A DNA stretch of 64,000 nt from Myxococcus terminator_A. GTDB lineage: Bacteria > Myxococcota > Myxococcia > Myxococcales > Myxococcaceae. This document shows, in pieces, positions 25,225 to 34,030 of this stretch. The stretch's first letter is position 1, and each line of letters opens with the position of its first letter. A model generated the notes under the pieces. The model had not been told where the DNA came from and searched no databases. It saw nothing but the letters and a program-made list of their open reading frames with translations. The position numbers and the translations under genes were made by a program. Location: contig JBLZWL010000071.1 of assembly GCA_049194865.1 (NCBI GenBank), forward strand, positions 1 to 64,000, in the 5' to 3' direction.

Positions 25225-25623
25225 ATGAAGACCGAGCTTGGAGTCCACCTGGGTTTGTCCGCGCGCGCGGCCCGCAGGAATCTGGGACTGACGCAGGCCG
25301 CCGTCGCCCAGCGGCTCGGCGTGGCCCGCGAGGTGTACGCCCGCCTGGAGCGCGGCCACATGCTCCCGAGCATCCACACCCTGCGGGGCCTCTGCACCGT
25401 GCTCCACGTGCCTCCCCACGCGCTGCTCGCCCTGGACGCCTCCATCGAGACGCCCCCCGGCCGCAAGCGCCCGCCCCCGTCCACCCGCGCCGAGCCCCCC
25501 GCCCTCGTCGACCTCCAGAAGAACCTGCGCGGCCTGTCCCGCTCCGACTTGCGCCTCCTCAACGCCCTCGCCGTCACCCTCCCCGCCTCTCCCGCACGGC
25601 GACGCTCTTCTCCCGAGGACTGA
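25225..25623 (+). CDS. XRE-family helix-turn-helix transcriptional regulator
   Basis: A 132-residue protein starting MKTELGVHLGLSARAARRN. The HTH is at about residues 12-66: LGLTQAAVAQRLGVAREVYA is the helix-turn-helix, and LERGHMLPSIHTL is the typical loop plus fourth helix. The C-terminal half is Pro/Arg-rich with a short helical end. A weak ribosome site precedes the ATG, and an upstream GTG in the same frame is possible. It sits 105 bases before the Ser/Thr kinase gene, and that gap contains two inverted repeats. Regulation of itself or the kinase is likely. Confidence 0.78.
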   Translation: MKTELGVHLGLSARAARRNLGLTQAAVAQRLGVAREVYARLERGHMLPSIHTLRGLCTVLHVPPHALLALDASIETPPGRKRPPPSTRAEPPALVDLQKNLRGLSRSDLRLLNALAVTLPASPARRRSSPED

Positions 25624-25627
25624 GAAT

Positions 25628-25688
25628 GTGAATTCACGGCAAAGTCAGAGATGTCGATATTCATGGACTTTTCTTCGACCCTGACTTT
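25628..25688. promoter_or_regulatory. Inverted repeats between XRE regulator and kinase genes
   Basis: GTGAATTCAC (25628-25637) is a perfect 10-base palindrome. AAAGTCAG (25641-25648) and CTGACTTT (25681-25688) form a perfect 8-bp inverted repeat with a 32-base spacer. Either could be an operator for the adjacent XRE protein. The stretch is noticeably richer in A/T than its surroundings. Confidence 0.45.
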
Positions 25689-25728
25689 CGCGTCCGTCCA
25701 GGTGCCGGTGTAGATTGAGCACCTTCCG

Positions 25729-28332
25729 ATGAGTGGGACGACGCTGCCGCTCGCGCCGGATGCCTCCAAGGGCCGGTCGCTGGGCAAGTATGAGGTTCTC
25801 AGCCGCCTATCCACGGGCGGGATGGCGGAGATCTTCCTAGCGTCTCAGCGTGGGCTCGCTGGATTCCGCAAGTTGGTGGTTCTCAAGCAGATTCTGCCGG
25901 ACATCCGAGGCGAGGAAGAGTTCATCCGGATGTTCCTGGACGAGGCCAAGGTGACGGCCGCGTTCAACCACCCACACATCGCCCAGGTGTTCGATTTGGA
26001 CATCGCGGAGGGCGAGCTGTTCCTGGCCATGGAGTTCGTGCCGGGGGCCACGCTGGTGGAGGTGGCGCGCGCGTGCCGGCAGGCCAGCCACCCCATCCCC
26101 GTGGGCTTCAGCTTGATGGCGGTGCGGGACACCGCCGTGGCGCTGCACTACGCGCACACCTTCACGGATCCGCTCGGCCACCCTTCGCCCGTCATCCACC
26201 GTGACGTGGCGGAGAAGAACATCATGGTGACGTACGAGGGCGTCACCAAGCTGTTGGACTTCGGCATCGCCAAGAGCCTGGCGCGCGCCAGCCGCACCGC
26301 GGTGGGCATGGTGAAGGGCACCAGCGGCTACATGTCGCCCGAGCAGATCATGGGCGAGCCGCTGGACGCGCGCAGTGACTTGTTCAGCCTGGGCGTGGTG
26401 CTGCACGAGCTGCTCACCGGCATGCGGTTGTTCTACGCGAAGCAGGCCGAGGCGATGATGAACGCGGTGCTGAAGTGCGACGTCACGCCGCCTTCCCGCG
26501 CCAACAAGCAGATACCGCCGGAGCTGGACGCCATCGTCCTGCGCGCGCTGTCCAAGCGCCGCGAGGACCGCTACGCCTCCACGCTGGAGTTCGCCCGCGC
26601 CCTGGAGCGCGCGGTGGGCCCGCTCATCTGGCACCCCGAGCAGAGCAGCGAGGTGATGCGCCGCCTCTTCGCCGACCGCCGCGAGCAGACGCGCCAGTTG
26701 CTCATGGCCGGCCCCGCGTCCGGTGACGTCACGGGCGAGACGAGCGTGGCGGCGATGCTGGCCAAGGGCAGCGCCTCCAACGCGGCCCCGGCTCCGGAGG
26801 CGCCCGAGCCACTCACCCTCAACAACACGACGTCCTCGGGCCCCCCGGAGCCCCCGCCCCGCCGCCCCACGGTGACGGCGCCCGCGCCGAAGCAGCCCTC
26901 GGCCTCTCCTCGTAAAGCCACCAACACGCAGCCAGCGACGACGCCTCCCCCGCCGCCTCCGCCAGACCCGGAGCCGCGCAAGGCCGTGCTCAAGGCGCCG
27001 CCCCAGAAGCGCCTGGCGGGACGTGGCGCCTCCTCGGAGCCCGCGCGTCCGCCGCCTCCTCCTCCGTCGGAGTCTCCGCCGCCTCCTCACGAAGAGCACA
27101 CGGCCCGCACCCAGCCGGGGCGGCCCGCGCTTGCTCCCTCCGAGCACACCATCCGCGCACAGGCGCCCTCGCGCCCCGCGCCGCCCGTGTCGGAGGAGCC
27201 CGTGTCCCGGAGCGAGGCACGTCCGCGCGCCAACCGCGGCGCGGACACGCCGCGTCCCGTGGCGGCCCCGCAGCCTCCCGCGCGCAACGAAGAGACGGCC
27301 ATGGTCCGCGTGCCCACGCTCTCCGCGGAGCCAGGCAGCCACGCGGGAGTCCCTTCCCGGCGCGGCGCACCGGCCCGACGCAGGCCCCCGCCCCAGCTCC
27401 CCGCCGCCTTCCCCACTGGCGACGGCGACATCACCGCCAAGCCTTCCCGCGGCTTCCCCGCTGGCGACGACGAAACCACCGCCAGGCCTTCCCGCGGCTT
27501 TCCCTCCGGCGACGGCGAAGCCACCACCAAGCCTTCTCGCGGCTTCCAGGAGAACCGTCGTCCTCGTCCCGAGCACCAGGACGACGACGAGGACGCCCAC
27601 GTCCACACCCAGCGCGGCATCCCCGCCGTGGGCTCCGAGTCCCGGGTCGGACGCAAGGTCCTCGCCGGGTTGCTCGTCCTGCTCGCGGTGGGCGCCGGAG
27701 TGGTGGGACTGGGACTGGATGGGGGCCTCGTGTCCTCCCAACTGGGGCTCGGCCAGGAGGACCCGGACGTGGCGCGGCCCACTCCGATTCCTCCCCCGAA
27801 GCAGCGCGCCCCTCCTCAGGAGCAGGGCAAGGCGCCTCCCGCCAACAACGGCGCGGGGACGGGCACTCCTCCGCCCGCCATCGTCGAGAACGTCCCGCCC
27901 CAGGCTCCCGTGACGCCGGTGGTCGTGGACACGGTGGAGGCCCCGCCCGAACCGGAGCCGGACCAGGCCGCTCCCGTCGCTGACGTGGAGGAGGACAAGC
28001 CGGCGAAGAAGCCGGGGCGCACCACGGTGAAGCGGTCCAAGGAGTCGACCCGGAACAGTCGGCGCGTCACCCCCGACTCGAGCGAGAGCAGCCCGGTGGC
28101 CCCCACGGGGGAGCCGGGGTTCCTCACCCTCGTCACGGAGCCCTACGCCAAGGTGTACCTGGGCGGCCAGTCGCTGGGTGACACCCCGCTCTTCAAGGTG
28201 AGCCTGCCTTCGGGCAAGCACACGCTGAAGCTGGTGGACGGCGACGGCAGGGCACTCAAGCTGTCGGTCGACATCAAGCCCGGCGACACCACCGCCGTGC
28301 GAGTTCCGCTGGAGATGCTGTCCCGTCAGTAG
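25729..28332 (+). CDS. Transmembrane Ser/Thr protein kinase with C-terminal PEGA domain
   Basis: An 867-residue kinase. The domain spans about 19-290: Gly-loop LSTGGMAEIF, ATP Lys53, helix-C Glu72, catalytic loop H157-R-D-V-A-E-K-N164, DFG 177-179 and SPE at 203-205. The loop lacks the usual Lys two residues after Asp and resembles the HRDLAARN of tyrosine kinases. A 350-residue Pro-rich linker follows with three tandem 15-residue repeats. One membrane span at about 641-665 precedes a Pro-rich stretch. A PEGA domain (797-867, LVTEPYAKVYLGGQSLGDTP) is probably periplasmic. It lies downstream of an XRE regulator. The kinase is similar to the one at 40844, a paralogous pair. Confidence 0.88.
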   Translation: MSGTTLPLAPDASKGRSLGKYEVLSRLSTGGMAEIFLASQRGLAGFRKLVVLKQILPDIRGEEEFIRMFLDEAKVTAAFNHPHIAQVFDLDIAEGELFLAMEFVPGATLVEVARACRQASHPIPVGFSLMAVRDTAVALHYAHTFTDPLGHPSPVIHRDVAEKNIMVTYEGVTKLLDFGIAKSLARASRTAVGMVKGTSGYMSPEQIMGEPLDARSDLFSLGVVLHELLTGMRLFYAKQAEAMMNAVLKCDVTPPSRANKQIPPELDAIVLRALSKRREDRYASTLEFARALERAVGPLIWHPEQSSEVMRRLFADRREQTRQLLMAGPASGDVTGETSVAAMLAKGSASNAAPAPEAPEPLTLNNTTSSGPPEPPPRRPTVTAPAPKQPSASPRKATNTQPATTPPPPPPPDPEPRKAVLKAPPQKRLAGRGASSEPARPPPPPPSESPPPPHEEHTARTQPGRPALAPSEHTIRAQAPSRPAPPVSEEPVSRSEARPRANRGADTPRPVAAPQPPARNEETAMVRVPTLSAEPGSHAGVPSRRGAPARRRPPPQLPAAFPTGDGDITAKPSRGFPAGDDETTARPSRGFPSGDGEATTKPSRGFQENRRPRPEHQDDDEDAHVHTQRGIPAVGSESRVGRKVLAGLLVLLAVGAGVVGLGLDGGLVSSQLGLGQEDPDVARPTPIPPPKQRAPPQEQGKAPPANNGAGTGTPPPAIVENVPPQAPVTPVVVDTVEAPPEPEPDQAAPVADVEEDKPAKKPGRTTVKRSKESTRNSRRVTPDSSESSPVAPTGEPGFLTLVTEPYAKVYLGGQSLGDTPLFKVSLPSGKHTLKLVDGDGRALKLSVDIKPGDTTAVRVPLEMLSRQ
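27418..27552 (+). repeat. Three 45-bp tandem repeats in the kinase linker
   Basis: Units 27418-27462, 27463-27507 and 27508-27552 encode Gly-Asp-(Gly/Asp)-x4-(Lys/Arg)-Pro-Ser-Arg-Gly-Phe segments. Each has Thr and Ser residues that could be autophosphorylation sites. Confidence 0.75.
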
Positions 28333-28382
28333 TTTCCCAGGGGCGGCAATCGCTCGGAGCGCCGTGCGTAGCTCGCCATGAT

Positions 28383-28401
28383 GGGGCCCCTCCCGGGCCC
28401 C
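28383..28401 (+). terminator. GC hairpin between kinase and DUF2807 genes
   Basis: A 7-bp stem, GGGGCCC and GGGCCCC, with a 5-base loop. No T-run follows. It may be a weak terminator or a transcription pause. Confidence 0.35.
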
Positions 28402-28420
28402 CTGCTCTTGGGAGCGCGCC

Positions 28421-29140
28421 ATGAAGACCGCCCGGATGTCCCTGCTCGTCCCCCTGCTGATGTTCTCGGGGGTGTCTTTCGCGGAGGACTCCCACGCCCA
28501 GAAGACCGAGACGCGCGAGGTCGATGACTTCGAGAGCCTGGCGGTGGGTCACGGCATCAAGGCCAAGGTGAAGGTCGGCCCCAAGTCCGTCCGCGTCGAG
28601 GGGCCCTCGGAATTGCTCTCCCGCCTGCGACTCGTGGTGAAGGACGGGCAGCTCACCACCGAAGTCGAGCGCAAGGGCGTCTTCAGCAACAACTTCTCCG
28701 GCGGCAAGGTCCGCCTGTACGTCTCCAGCCCCCACCTGGAGGGCGTGGACGCCAGCGGTGGCAGTCACGTCGAGGCGGAGGTCGCCGCCTCGGACGAGTT
28801 CTCCGCCGAGGCCAGCGGCGGCGCGGCCCTCACCATCCGGGGCCTGGACGCGGACAAGGTCGAAGTCGAGGCCAGCGGCGGCGCAGCCGTCAACCTGGAG
28901 GGTCGCGCCCGCCAGTTGGACGTCGAGGCCAGCGGCGGCGCCGTCATCAAGGCCATGGACCTCAAGGGCGTGAAGTCCCTGGAGGTCGAGGCCAGCGGCG
29001 GCGTGCACCTGGAGGCGGACCCCTCGGAGAGCCTATCCGTCGACGCCAGCGGAGGCACCACCGTCCAGTGCGTCTCCCGTCCTCCCCGCACCGAGGTGAA
29101 GGCACGCGGAGGTACCCGCGTCGTCTACCTGAAGGACTGA
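28421..29140 (+). CDS. Exported DUF2807 (GIN-domain) protein
   Basis: A 239-residue protein with a signal peptide ending near residue 21 (GVSFA). REVDDFESLAVGHGIKAKVK is the start of the GIN/DUF2807 domain. The rest is a right-handed beta-helix-like ladder with about six (V/A)(E/D)ASGG turns spaced around 20 residues. At DNA level the repeat core GAGGCCAGCGGCGGC recurs four times. DUF2807 proteins are envelope-associated, with unproven head-adhesin-like roles. It lies 88 bases behind the kinase gene, so co-expression is possible. Confidence 0.8.
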   Translation: MKTARMSLLVPLLMFSGVSFAEDSHAQKTETREVDDFESLAVGHGIKAKVKVGPKSVRVEGPSELLSRLRLVVKDGQLTTEVERKGVFSNNFSGGKVRLYVSSPHLEGVDASGGSHVEAEVAASDEFSAEASGGAALTIRGLDADKVEVEASGGAAVNLEGRARQLDVEASGGAVIKAMDLKGVKSLEVEASGGVHLEADPSESLSVDASGGTTVQCVSRPPRTEVKARGGTRVVYLKD

Positions 29141-29156
29141 GCGGGGTGTGCAAGGT

Positions 29157-29175
29157 GTCCGGGGAGGTCCCGGAC
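29157..29175 (+). terminator. Hairpin after the DUF2807 gene
   Basis: A perfect 7-bp stem GTCCGGG/CCCGGAC with a 5-base loop, 17 bases after the stop. No T-run. Confidence 0.4.
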
Positions 29176-29292
29176 GTGGGTGGAGGCCCCCTGGGTAGGG
29201 ACTGACACTACCTCTGTCGGTGAGGGCCACCTTGCTCCGGTGCGCGGGGACGATTGGAATGCGGGTCCCCCCACCGCCGGAGACGCCTCACC

Positions 29293-30741
29293 ATGACGGA
29301 CCCGATTCCTCCTCCTTCCTCGCAGGGTGCATCGGGACGCAACAAGGCAGCGCTGTGGAGTGGCGTGGGGCTGGCCGTGGCCCTCGCCGCCGGCGGTGCC
29401 CTCTACTTCCGGGCAGGCCGCTCGACGAGCCATGACGGGCACGGGGAACACGGCCACCACGACGAGCCGTCAAGAGCGCCGCGCGCCGCGAAGCCCGCCG
29501 CCTCCATGGAGGTGCTGCGACACACGGACCGCGCCGCGCGCGCCGCCGCCACGGGGGAGTTGAAGAAGGCCCGCGAGGCGCTCGGCGAGGCGCTGATGCT
29601 GGCGCCCCAGCACGCGCCCGCCCTGCTGGTGCACGCGTGTCTCGCGCTCGAGGAAGGCAACGACGCCGAAGTCACCACGGTGCTGGGGCAGCTCAAGGCC
29701 GCGGCGCCGGAGAGCCAGGAGGCGAAGCTGCTGGAGACGCTGCGCGAGCTGCGACGCGCGCCCGGTGTCTCCTGGCAGCAGGCCTTCCGCGAGGCCTGGG
29801 TGAAGCTGGGCCGCCCCGACTTCCGCAAGAGCGAGCTGCTGCCGGGCGCCACGCCCCTGCCGCCGGACCCCACGCTGCCGGACTGGGAGAAGGCCGCGTG
29901 GGAGACGGCCACCTCGGACGACGTGAAGCTGCGGCTCGCGCTCACCACGCGCAAGCTGGACGCGGACAAGTCCCTCTTCCTGCTGTCGCAGGTGCCCAGG
30001 CTGGAGAACCCGGACCTCTACCTGGCCACGCGGGACGCGCTGAGGGGCGAGTCCCTGCCGGAGTCCGAGCACGAGCGGGCCCGCAAGACGTTCCGCGAGA
30101 AGCTGGAGTCACTGGCCAAGGCGCACCCGCGCTCGATGCAGCTCCAGTTGCTCCTGCTATTGGGTGACACGGAGGCCGGCACGGAGCTGACGACCGCGGA
30201 AATCGACGCGTTGGAGCGCGTGGCCACGCTGCCCGCGTGGCGGGAGACCTCTTTTCACGACGGCTACGCGGCCACTCGCCAGCTCCTGAAGGAAGCAGGC
30301 GTGCCGGATGCCAGCGCGTTGGCGATGGGCGTGGCCATGCGGGGCATCAACGAGCGCGGGACGTGGATTCTGCGCACCCGCAACGTGGGCACGCGAGGCG
30401 CGCTCTCCGAGGAGGGCCGCAAGCGCCTGGGCCGCATCACCCGAGACATTGGCGCGAGCATGGTGAAGCAGAACACCGTGGTGGAGCGGATGACGGGCCT
30501 GCAGCTGGTGCGCGGCGGCGCGACGGACATGGGAGACGACGCGGGCCGGACGCTGGCGCTGAATCAAATCCAGGCGCTGGAGCAGACCATCGCGCGGTTC
30601 CAGCAGACGGCGATGGAGCGCTGGCCGTTGAACTCGCTGACGGAAGAGCTGACGCAGGAGAGCACCCGGGACGAGCTGCGCTACCTGCAGTCCTTCTCGG
30701 CGGAGACGCCCACGGGCACGGCGGCCCGGGTGGCGCCGTAG
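29293..30741 (+). CDS. Membrane-anchored hypothetical protein with TPR-like helices
   Basis: A 482-residue protein starting MTDPIPPPSSQGASGRNK. A single membrane span follows (about 20-38), then a His-rich patch (HDGHGEHGHHDE) that could bind metal. Residues 75-150 look like TPR-type helices (AARAAATGELKKAREALGEA). The remainder is helical without known motifs. It is probably inner-membrane anchored with a large periplasmic domain. A strong hairpin ends the transcription unit. No function recognised. Confidence 0.55.
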   Translation: MTDPIPPPSSQGASGRNKAALWSGVGLAVALAAGGALYFRAGRSTSHDGHGEHGHHDEPSRAPRAAKPAASMEVLRHTDRAARAAATGELKKAREALGEALMLAPQHAPALLVHACLALEEGNDAEVTTVLGQLKAAAPESQEAKLLETLRELRRAPGVSWQQAFREAWVKLGRPDFRKSELLPGATPLPPDPTLPDWEKAAWETATSDDVKLRLALTTRKLDADKSLFLLSQVPRLENPDLYLATRDALRGESLPESEHERARKTFREKLESLAKAHPRSMQLQLLLLLGDTEAGTELTTAEIDALERVATLPAWRETSFHDGYAATRQLLKEAGVPDASALAMGVAMRGINERGTWILRTRNVGTRGALSEEGRKRLGRITRDIGASMVKQNTVVERMTGLQLVRGGATDMGDDAGRTLALNQIQALEQTIARFQQTAMERWPLNSLTEELTQESTRDELRYLQSFSAETPTGTAARVAP

Positions 30742-30764
30742 TCAGCGGGAAGATGACGAGGTGA

Positions 30765-30803
30765 CTCGGGCCCCAGGGAACACGCTTCCCCCTGGGGCCC
30801 GAG
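30765..30803 (+). terminator. Perfect 14-bp stem-loop terminator
   Basis: CTCGGGCCCCAGGG (30765-30778) pairs perfectly with CCCTGGGGCCCGAG (30790-30803) around an 11-base loop. The T-run is missing but the stem is very stable. Confidence 0.65.
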
Positions 30804-31295
30804 CGGGCCCCCCACGATGCAACGGAGCCGCCGCACGCCGGACCTCCAAGGTCGTCCGGGCAACCGCACTCCTTCCACTCAAGCGCCGGGACCAAGGGGG
30901 TGCATCCCGGACAGGCCTCGCGTGGGCAATGTGGAACACGTCTACGTCTTTCAACGCAACGATGGCCGAAGAATATCGGGTACGCGTGGCATGTCCACCC
31001 GCAGGGTCGGTGGCCCCGGGTGTGCCGTGTCAGGCTGGGTTCCCGAGGGTCGCATTCACCGCCGGCCCTGGAAATCTTTCCGGAAAAATTCGAGCACGAC
31101 CGATTGACAGCGCGCCCGGGCTGGATTTCGCCCACGCGCGGCGTCCCTTGTGGACACGTCGGGGACGTCAACGCGGGTTGTCAGGGCTGTCTACCGTGTT
31201 GACAGTTCCTCGCGTCGAATCCGCTGAATCCCTGGCGTTCCATGGGCTTGCATCCGCGGGAGACGCTGGCCGTGCCGTTGCACTGAGGCCGGTGC
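30804..31295. other. 492-base intergenic region
   Basis: No convincing gene. A TGTCA/TGACA inverted repeat lies around 31180-31205. Two TTGACA hexamers occur, near 31104 and 31198, without good -10 partners. This is probably the promoter region of the following two-gene operon. Confidence 0.35.
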
Positions 31296-32438
31296 ATGCA
31301 CGTCGCCTTCTACCTGTTGCTCGCCATTGGCCTGCTGGGGACCTTCGACGTCCTCTACTTCCACCTCTGGCGCGGCCGACTCCAGGAGCGTCCCGAGTGT
31401 CAGCGCGAGGTGCTCTGGCACACCGCGCGTCACCTCATCTACGCGCTCCAGTTCCTCTGGGTGCCGCACGTGCGCTTCCAGGGGTGGGCGCTCGGGCTGC
31501 TCGGGGTGCTGTACGCCGCGGATATCTTCGTCGCGCTCGGAGACGTCTGGGAGGAGCGAGACAGCCGAGCCTCCCAAGGCGGTGTCCCTCGCGGTGAGTA
31601 CTTCATGCACGTGGTGCTGAGCGTGCTGGTGGGGCTGTACCTGATGGCCACGCTCCAGGCGGTGTGGAGCGACTGGCTCTTGCCCACGGGCCTGCGCGTT
31701 GACCCGCCCGCCGTGCCCGTGGCGCTGCGCGCGCTGATGACGGTGATGGGCGTGACGGCGCTGGTCGCCTTCGTGAAGGACCTGGCGCAATGGCTCGCCT
31801 TCCGTCGGCGGCCCGTGGCCACTCCATTACGACAACCCACGCTCCAAAGGATTGTCGTGGAGGTGCTCATCCCCGCGCCCGTCGAGGTGGTGTGGGAGCG
31901 CACGCAGGACCCGGAGCTGCACACGGCGTGGGACGTGCGCTTCACGTCCATCCGCTACCTGCCGGAGGCCGATGCCCGGGGGTTCCACCTGATGGACTAC
32001 CGGACGCACCTGGGCTTCGGGCTCGAAATCGTCGGGTGGGGTCGCTACCTGGCGAACACGCCGCACGTGCGCTCGACGTTCGAGTTCGGCTCGGAGGACT
32101 GGCGGAGCCTCATCCTCCGCGGCCGTGGCGTGTGGCTCTACGAGCGCAGGCCCGAGGGGACGTTCTTCAAGACGGTGTTCGACTACCGCGCGCGGTACGG
32201 AGTGGTGGGGGAGGTGCTCGACGCGCTGCTGTTCCGTCCGGTGATGCGGCTGGGCACGGAGTGGGGCTTCGAGACGCTGCGGCGGTGGTGCGCGGGGGAC
32301 GAGCACGCTCCGGCGCGAGGCCGCTCGCGCTGGCGCTTCGGGCTGTTCGTCCTCGCGCGCCTGCTCGGCAGGGCGCCGGCACCGGGCGCGGCCACCTCTT
32401 CAAAACCCTGTGGAGAACTTGTGGAGGTGTCGTCATGA
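31296..32438 (+). CDS. Membrane protein with SRPBCC (START-like) domain
   Basis: A 380-residue protein with GAGG seven bases before the ATG. About four membrane spans lie in residues 1-165 (for example FYLLLAIGLLGTFDVLYFHL and FMHVVLSVLVGLYLMATL). A cytoplasmic SRPBCC/polyketide-cyclase-like domain follows at about 185-330 (VEVLIPAPVEVVWERTQDPE, HTAWDVRFTSIRYLPEA). That fold binds hydrophobic ligands in a helix-grip cavity. Its stop overlaps the next start as ATGA, so the DUF4166 protein is translationally coupled. A lipid- or pigment-handling function is plausible but unproven. Confidence 0.65.
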   Translation: MHVAFYLLLAIGLLGTFDVLYFHLWRGRLQERPECQREVLWHTARHLIYALQFLWVPHVRFQGWALGLLGVLYAADIFVALGDVWEERDSRASQGGVPRGEYFMHVVLSVLVGLYLMATLQAVWSDWLLPTGLRVDPPAVPVALRALMTVMGVTALVAFVKDLAQWLAFRRRPVATPLRQPTLQRIVVEVLIPAPVEVVWERTQDPELHTAWDVRFTSIRYLPEADARGFHLMDYRTHLGFGLEIVGWGRYLANTPHVRSTFEFGSEDWRSLILRGRGVWLYERRPEGTFFKTVFDYRARYGVVGEVLDALLFRPVMRLGTEWGFETLRRWCAGDEHAPARGRSRWRFGLFVLARLLGRAPAPGAATSSKPCGELVEVSS

Positions 32439-34030
32439 GCGCCGGAGCCGTGGAGCGCGGCGTGTTCCAAATGAACTCGACGAGGGATGCGCGACTGGAG
32501 GCCTTGCTCCGTTCGGAAGCCTCCCTGCTCGCGGACGCGCAACTGGAGGCGCTGATGCATTCGGGAGAGCTCCACCCCGGGGACTCTCAGTTGGAGGCCC
32601 TGCTCCTGACGGACGCGAAGCTGGAGGCCCGGCTCCACCCGGAGGAGCTCGAGGAGGCGCGGACGGCCCTGCCCCAGGCGTCTGTCGAGGAGCTGCGGGA
32701 CTTCGCGCTCCGCCACCGGGCCTGTCGACGCTCGCTGGGCCTTCTCGCGGACTTCTACCGCGCGCATCCGTGCCGCATGGCCAGGGTCCACGTGCTGGCG
32801 GCGAGCGCGGTGACCCTCGGCCGCTTCTGGGGGGTGTCGAAGCCCTTCGCTCGACTGGGCGCGGCCGTGATGCCCGTGGATGAGCAGGGCCAGCCTCGGA
32901 CTCCGGAGTGGGCCTCCTACGCGCGCGCCTGCGAGGAGCACCTCCCCCTCGAAATCCGGGACGAACACTGGATTGAAGCCCACATGCGGGACGTGGCTCG
33001 GGCCCGGGACGTGGGCCATGAGGCGGCCTTCCTCGAAGAAGCCCGGGCCCATGAACATGAGCCCCTGTGGCGTCTGCTGGTGCAGCACGTGGAGATGACG
33101 CTCGGCGCGCGCCTCTTCGACCAGCCCGCCCTCGCCGGCGCTGTCCCGGGTGAGACGGCCATGGCCCACGGACTGGCGCTGTCCCTGTCGCGCATGGTGA
33201 GCGCGAGCTGGAGCCTGCTGCGCCACTACGCCTTCGCCACCTTGCGCGCGCTGTGCCTGCCCCGCTGGCGCGATGACTCGGGCCTCGTCGACGAGCGGCG
33301 CACGGCCTGTCTGCTGCTCGCGAGCTTCGTCACCGCGTGGACGGCGGCCAGTGTCTACCGTCGCGGGGTGAAGGCCATGCACCGGGGCCAGCGCTCGCGG
33401 CCCTCGGATGTCTGGCCGTTGCTCGCGGCGGCGCTGGGCCCGGACCTGCACCGCGTGGATCCGCGTGTCATCCGCTTCTATGCCAACCCCGGCGCGTGGG
33501 GAGCGCGCGCCTCCGTCACCTTCTCCTCATGCACGGCGCGGCTGTTCGCCTGGGTGGCCACCCGACTCTCCGGCCAGGGCCTCTTCGAGCACGGGGCACA
33601 TGCCTTCCCCGGACGCTTCCTCACCTTCCGGCGCGCGGACGGCTCCATGCACTTCGTCCGGGAGCTGTACTGCGACGGCGTGCTGCGCAGGTTCGACTCG
33701 GACTTCGTCCTGCGCGGCGGCCGACTCCACGAGGTCTTCGTCGAGCACGGCCTGGCTTTGGAGCTGGACGTGTCGGTCCTGGAGGACGGTGGCATCTGTC
33801 TGCGCGGCCAGACGCTGCGCTGGCACGGCCTGGTGCTGCCGCCCTTCGGGCGCGGCGTGGAGTTCCGCATCCACCCCGCGTCGGACTCGACGGAGCGCGT
33901 GGACATCATCGGGACCTTCGGCGGAGGGCCGACGTCGAGAAGAGCCCCCCTGGCCCGCATCCACTACGAGGCCTGGCGTCAGGTCGACGCCGCGCCTCCC
34001 AGGACGAGGGAGCCTCAGTTGCCCGCGTAG
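32435..34030 (+). CDS. DUF4166-like protein with N-terminal Leu-rich repeats
   Basis: A 531-residue protein translationally coupled to the SRPBCC membrane protein. The N-terminus has about four irregular repeats of the form (A/S/K)xLEAL(L/M) (ARLEALLRSE, AQLEALMHSG, SQLEALLLTD). The middle is helical and includes a possible amphipathic or membrane segment (about 245-310). The C-terminal 170 residues (GHAFPGRFLTFRR-like region, YCDGVLRRFDSDFVLRGGRLHE, LPPFGRGVEFRI) resemble DUF4166, which is often fused or adjacent to SRPBCC-type or dehydrogenase proteins. The 3' end overlaps the convergent VOC gene by 16 bases. Function unknown. Confidence 0.6.
   Translation: MSAGAVERGVFQMNSTRDARLEALLRSEASLLADAQLEALMHSGELHPGDSQLEALLLTDAKLEARLHPEELEEARTALPQASVEELRDFALRHRACRRSLGLLADFYRAHPCRMARVHVLAASAVTLGRFWGVSKPFARLGAAVMPVDEQGQPRTPEWASYARACEEHLPLEIRDEHWIEAHMRDVARARDVGHEAAFLEEARAHEHEPLWRLLVQHVEMTLGARLFDQPALAGAVPGETAMAHGLALSLSRMVSASWSLLRHYAFATLRALCLPRWRDDSGLVDERRTACLLLASFVTAWTAASVYRRGVKAMHRGQRSRPSDVWPLLAAALGPDLHRVDPRVIRFYANPGAWGARASVTFSSCTARLFAWVATRLSGQGLFEHGAHAFPGRFLTFRRADGSMHFVRELYCDGVLRRFDSDFVLRGGRLHEVFVEHGLALELDVSVLEDGGICLRGQTLRWHGLVLPPFGRGVEFRIHPASDSTERVDIIGTFGGGPTSRRAPLARIHYEAWRQVDAAPPRTREPQLPA

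Noticed and set aside
30761..31597. 278-residue plus-strand frame running through the intergenic region into the SRPBCC gene
   Set aside because: No domain, no ribosome site and composition of a shadow frame. The SRPBCC gene is in another frame and has membrane spans and a good ribosome site.
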